A stretch of DNA of 64,000 bases from Schistosoma haematobium (taxonomy: Eukaryota > Platyhelminthes > Trematoda > Strigeidida > Schistosomatidae), in assembly GCF_000699445.3 (NCBI RefSeq), contig NC_067197.1:22427809-22491808 (forward strand). Direction: 5' to 3'. Numbering within the stretch: position 1 is the first letter of the stretch; every line of letters starts with the position of its first letter. The notes below the pieces were generated by a model. That model worked only from the letters and a program-made list of their open reading frames with translations. It did no database searches and had not been told where the DNA came from. This document shows positions 60,558 to 64,000 of the stretch, piece by piece. Both the position numbers and the translations under genes were made by a program.

Positions 60558-61799
60558 TTACGTGCAGTAGTCGTTTAAATGTTCTGGAAATCTTACTCTT
60601 CTTCCAGAACGCGTCGTTTTAGGTTTATTTTCAGATACATTCGGAGTATCATCGCTAGTGTTGGTTGTCGGTTGAGGAATTATGAGTGTAGGAGTCGCGT
60701 TGTGCGATTGTACCGAAGGAAAGTCGACGTGAATAGGATTTCCTTCTAAATACGCTGCTTTTAAGCGATCGATGCTGATGCTATCGTTGGTTCCGTTCTT
60801 ATCGACTACATAGTACTTAGATTCACGTTGAAGAACTTTGAAGGGTCCTTCGTATGCTGATTCGAATGGTCGTCGATGCGAGTCTCGACGAACGAAAACG
60901 TGTGTACTATATCGTAAGTCAGGTTGAACGAAAACATCAGTTGATTGAGGTCGAGTGGAAGCAGGTTTAACTGAACGCATTGCGTTTGTAAGCCTGTTCG
61001 TGTAGGAGGTTAGATCCATGTTCATTGAAGAGAACGAAGGATCCACGAATTCTCCTGGAAGTCGAAGTGTCGTTCCATAAACGAGTTGAGCCGCAGTGTA
61101 TCCAATGTCAGCTTTCACTGCATTGCGAATACCTAGTAAGACGAGTGGAAGAGCGTCGGTCCACTGTGAAACGCTTGCAGCTGATAGTGAAGCTTTTAGT
61201 TGTCGGTGAAAGCGTTCTACCAACCCGTTTGCTTGTGGGTGGTAGGCAGTCGTTCGGAAGCGAGTGGTTCCTAAAAGTGTGGTCAGACGACGGAAAAGAT
61301 CAGATTCAAACTGACGTCCGCGGTCTGTAGTGATGGTTGAAGGGCAGCCGAAGTTTGCTACCCATCGTTCGACGAATGTGCGGGCCACTGTTTCAGCAGT
61401 GATGTCCTTGATAGGTACTGCTTCTGGCCATCGAGTGAAACGGTCTACGCAGGTTAAGAGGTAAGAGTATCCATTTGAATCTGGTAAAGGTCCTACCAAA
61501 TCCAGATGAACATGGTCGAAACGAGCATCGGGAGTTTTAAACGAGCCTAGGGGACATTTATTGTGTCTGATAACCTTAGATTTTTGGCAGCTTACACAGG
61601 AGCGTGCCCACTCCCTCACGTCTTTATTCATGCCAGACCAGCAAAACCTTTCTGCTATAAGCTTGATGGTTGCACGAACACCTGGATGAGAAAGTTTGTG
61701 CAATGTATTGAAGACATTGCGTCGATGATGTTTCGGCACGATTGGGCGATCCCTACCTGTAGATGTGTCACAAAGTAAGGTTTCCTTACCTGTTCCCAT
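60558..61799 (-). pseudogene. integrase of the CsRn1/Boudicca-like element
   Basis: An open frame of 413 codons. The zinc-binding HHCC region is seen as 'LHKLSHPGV' followed by 'CVSCQKSK'. The core has D in HLDLVGP, D in ITTDRGRQF and E in NGLVERF, 35 residues after the second D. '[17 protein letters not shown]' near residue 310 marks the chromodomain-like or SH3-like C-terminal region, and a basic tail follows. All catalytic residues are present. The frame is not continuous with the upstream RNase H piece: a shift near 61860 separates them. The true polyprotein has no start here, so the 5' boundary is only where this frame is first recognisable. Confidence 0.85.
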
Positions 61800-61859
61800 C
61801 TGTTTGATACGTAGTTTAAGTGTTGTGGACGATAACTCGTGCTGAAGATCACTGTCTTC

Positions 61860-63099
61860 TTTTGAAGCTCGGCGAGTTTCAGAAGGTCGATTCCTTGGAG
61901 ACTATTCAAGGAAGTTATGCGAGATAAGGCGTCTGCAACTACATTGTTTGCTCCAGAGATGTGTTGAATATCTGAAGTAAACTGCGAAATGTAGTCCAGT
62001 TGTCGAGACTCACGGGGAGAGTACTTGTCAGAAGGAGAGCTTAACGAGAAAGTGAGCGGTTTATGGTCCGCAAAAGAGTGAATTCACGGCCTTCGATATA
62101 GTGTTGGAAATGCCGTACAGCACAATACATAGCTAGGAGTTCCCTACCGAATGTGCTGTACCTCGATTCGGTGTCTAGCAACCTTCTAGAGAAAAATGCC
62201 AAGGGTTGCCAGGAGTTGTTAACCCATTGTCGTAAAACTCCTCCGATTGCCGAGTCGGATGCGTCTACTGCGATGCTAATGGGTGCTCGGGTGTCCTGGT
62301 GTGCAAGCATTGTTGCTTTAGCGATCAGTTCCTTAACTGTGGAGAATGCTTTTCGTGCGGTGTCGTCCAAATTAATCGATTTCGCATTTCCACGAAGTTG
62401 GTCGGTTAGCGGTTTCATAAGTAATGCGCATTTCGGTATGAAACGTCTATAGAAACTTACGAACCCCTTAAACGTGTGTAATTGCTTGACGGTGCTCGGT
62501 TCTGGGTAATCCAGAATGGCCGCCACTTTGGTTCTAAGGGGTCGGATACCTTGAGCATCGATAGTGTGTCCTAGGAAGTCTGCCGAGTCGGTTCCGAATT
62601 GGCATTTCTGAACGTTTACAGTAATGCCATGTTTTTGTGGTCGTTCGAAAACAAGATCCAGATGCTTGAGATGTGTTTCTCTGTCCGGACTTGCGATTAG
62701 ACAGTCGTCAACATACGCATGTACGAAGTTGAGACCTCGAAAAACGTCGTCTATGAATCTTTGGAATGTTTGAGCAGCGTTTCGTAGACCGAAAGGCATT
62801 CGCAAAAATTCATAGAGTCTGAAGGGAGTTATGATAGCTGTTTTCGGAATGTCGTCAGTAGCCATAGGGATTTGGTTATACGCTTTAACCAAGTCGATTT
62901 TCGAAAAGACGGTTGTACCTTTCAAGGTAGCTGTCAAATCGTGAATGTGAGGCAACGGGTAACGATCGGGAATGGTTTCCGCGTTCAATCGCCGATAGTC
63001 ACCAGTTGGACGCCAATCGTTGCTGTCCTTTTTAGGGACCATGTGCAACGGAGATGCATATGGGCTACTTGACGGTCGTATGATTCCTAAGTCTATCAT
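61860..63099 (-). pseudogene. reverse transcriptase and RNase H of the CsRn1/Boudicca-like element
   Basis: The open part (63099-62041, 352 codons) holds the reverse transcriptase: [11 protein letters not shown], '[13 protein letters not shown]' with a catalytic Asp at residue 69, [14 protein letters not shown], and YVDD at residues 129-132. RNase H starts with '[19 protein letters not shown]' and continues with '[21 protein letters not shown]'. A one-base shift near 62075 ends this frame. The rest of RNase H continues in another frame as '[19 protein letters not shown]' and 'ISGANNVVADALSRI' to about 61870, where a further shift leads to the integrase. Confidence 0.85.
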
Positions 63100-63125
63100 A
63101 TGGTCGAACTCGTTTTTCGCTAACC

Positions 63126-63665
63126 TTAGTTTTCGGGAGCTAGTCGTCGTGCTTTAGAGAATACAGGTGGTCCTGTAGTCGTGATGTGATGTGTAACATT
63201 GCTGGTTACACACGGTGGTTTCGGTTGAGTTTGTTGTATCCCAGGGTACTTATCGAGTAGTGGTTGATAGAGTGGTTCGATCATATGCTTAATTGTGACT
63301 GAGGATAATCTACAACCAGAAAAGGAAGTTACGCAAACGGACAAATTAGTGTTTCCGTCTACTAGCCTCCGTTTGCGCGTGTCGATGATCAGATTATGGT
63401 GTTGTAGAAGATCCATACCAATGATTGGCATAGAAACATCAGCAACAACGAAAATCCAGTGAATGGGTTTGCGTAAACCCACGTTAAGGTAAACGTACCT
63501 TTTGCCATGCGTAGCGATCAGTTTTCCGTTTGCCGCCTGTAAGTTTAAGGTCAATTCGTGTAGTCGGTCGTTAGGATTTGCTGGGAGAACGCTAACTTCT
63601 GCGCCAGTGTCGACGAGGTAGCGAACTCTCGTTGTCACATCTGAGACGAATAACAGACGGCTTTG
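63126..63665 (-). pseudogene. aspartic protease of the CsRn1/Boudicca-like element
   Basis: The frame reads 'LLFVSDVTTRVRYLVDTGAE', with the active-site DTGA, and later 'MPIIGMDLLQHHNLIID', the flap and second hydrophobic block. It runs on to 'KARRLAPEN', the linker before reverse transcriptase, and stops at 63126, where a shift separates it from the next frame. A TAA at 63666-63668 closes the frame on its 5' side. This enzyme would cut the polyprotein into mature parts. Confidence 0.8.
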
Positions 63666-63673
63666 TTAGCCGG

Positions 63674-64000
63674 CTACGGTTGCCGTTTACGCGTGCCGGC
63701 TTGGAAGTTTCCCGAGTTGTTTTTCGAGTCACTCGGTTTCGTGTTGGGAAAATTGCAGGGTTTTCTGCAATTTCTGGAAAACTTTCCATACTTGTTATGA
63801 TACCAGCGCCAGTCGGGGTTATCTGTCTCTCGTGGTCTAGAGACAGATCGCTTACGCGAAATGCTCCTACGTGGAGTGCGCGATCTCTTACGGTCGGTAT
63901 GAAGATTGAGACAACGCGTGAGTGTATGACATAACTTGATTATGTCATTCTGAGTCGTTTGAGGTTTTCTTTGACTGAAAATACCTCGGTAGTAGAAGGT
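63674..64000 (-). pseudogene. gag C-terminus with altered CHCC finger (runs off the edge)
   Basis: An open frame of 108 codons enters from the right edge and ends in TAG at 63674-63676. It has an Arg/Ser-rich basic stretch ('RKRSRTPRRSISRKRSVSR') and then a nucleic-acid-binding finger of the C-x2-H-x9-C-x3-C type. The first position, codon 63806-63808, is Arg, not Cys, so the finger is broken. The finger would bind element RNA during packaging. Gag and protease are in different frames. Confidence 0.7.

Larger units (their letters stand above)
59768..64000 (-). mobile_element. CsRn1/Boudicca-like Ty3/Gypsy element, 3' portion, decayed
   Basis: Order on the minus strand from the right edge: gag C-terminus, protease, reverse transcriptase/RNase H, integrase, 3' untranslated region, polypurine tract, 3' LTR. 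The domain order and the unusual C-H-C-C gag finger fit the CsRn1 group, which includes Boudicca of S. mansoni. The 5' LTR and most of gag lie beyond the window. At least four frame breaks make this copy non-autonomous. Confidence 0.85.

Overview
The window looks like nuclear DNA of a blood fluke (Schistosoma or a close trematode). It is AT-rich. It holds one host gene with two tiny 5' introns and long 3' introns, a layout described for schistosomes. The rest is packed with element types known from schistosome genomes: RTE-like and CR1-like non-LTR retrotransposons, a Merlin-type DNA transposon, a tRNA-derived SINE-like repeat, and Ty3/Gypsy elements including one of the CsRn1/Boudicca type. 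The genus is an inference; the species cannot be fixed from the sequence alone.

Layout. Positions 1-7052 are AT-rich intergenic DNA with a SINE-like repeat (about 1330-1595) and a decayed Merlin transposase on the minus strand (about 2385-3130). Positions 7053-19016 (minus strand) hold a seven-exon gene for a WDR20-like WD40 protein. I could join its splice sites and phases into one 704-residue reading frame. Its larger introns carry fragments of one RTE-like family in both orientations and two copies of another dispersed repeat. A CR1-like reverse transcriptase remnant (about 19320-20760, minus) lies just upstream of the start codon.

Positions 20889-56718 are the main feature. This is a head-to-tail array of 19 copies of a deleted Ty3/Gypsy element, each about 1702 bp: one 427-bp LTR plus a 1.27-kb internal part in which a gag start is joined out of frame to an integrase. 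LTR and internal part alternate, giving 20 LTRs in all. The whole array is flanked by one 5-bp target-site duplication (GAATG at 20884-20888 and 56719-56723), so it appears to descend from one integration that later expanded. Sequence variants are shared by neighbouring units in blocks. The leftmost LTR is diverged and is split by a second, younger LTR element (21092-24194, minus) with no recognisable coding capacity and a TACG target duplication.

Positions 56724-59767 are mostly unrecognised and include a diverged LTR-like piece. Positions 59768-64000 (minus) are the 3' LTR, integrase, RNase H/reverse transcriptase, protease and gag C-terminus of a CsRn1/Boudicca-like element. Several frameshifts and stops break it, and it runs off the right edge.
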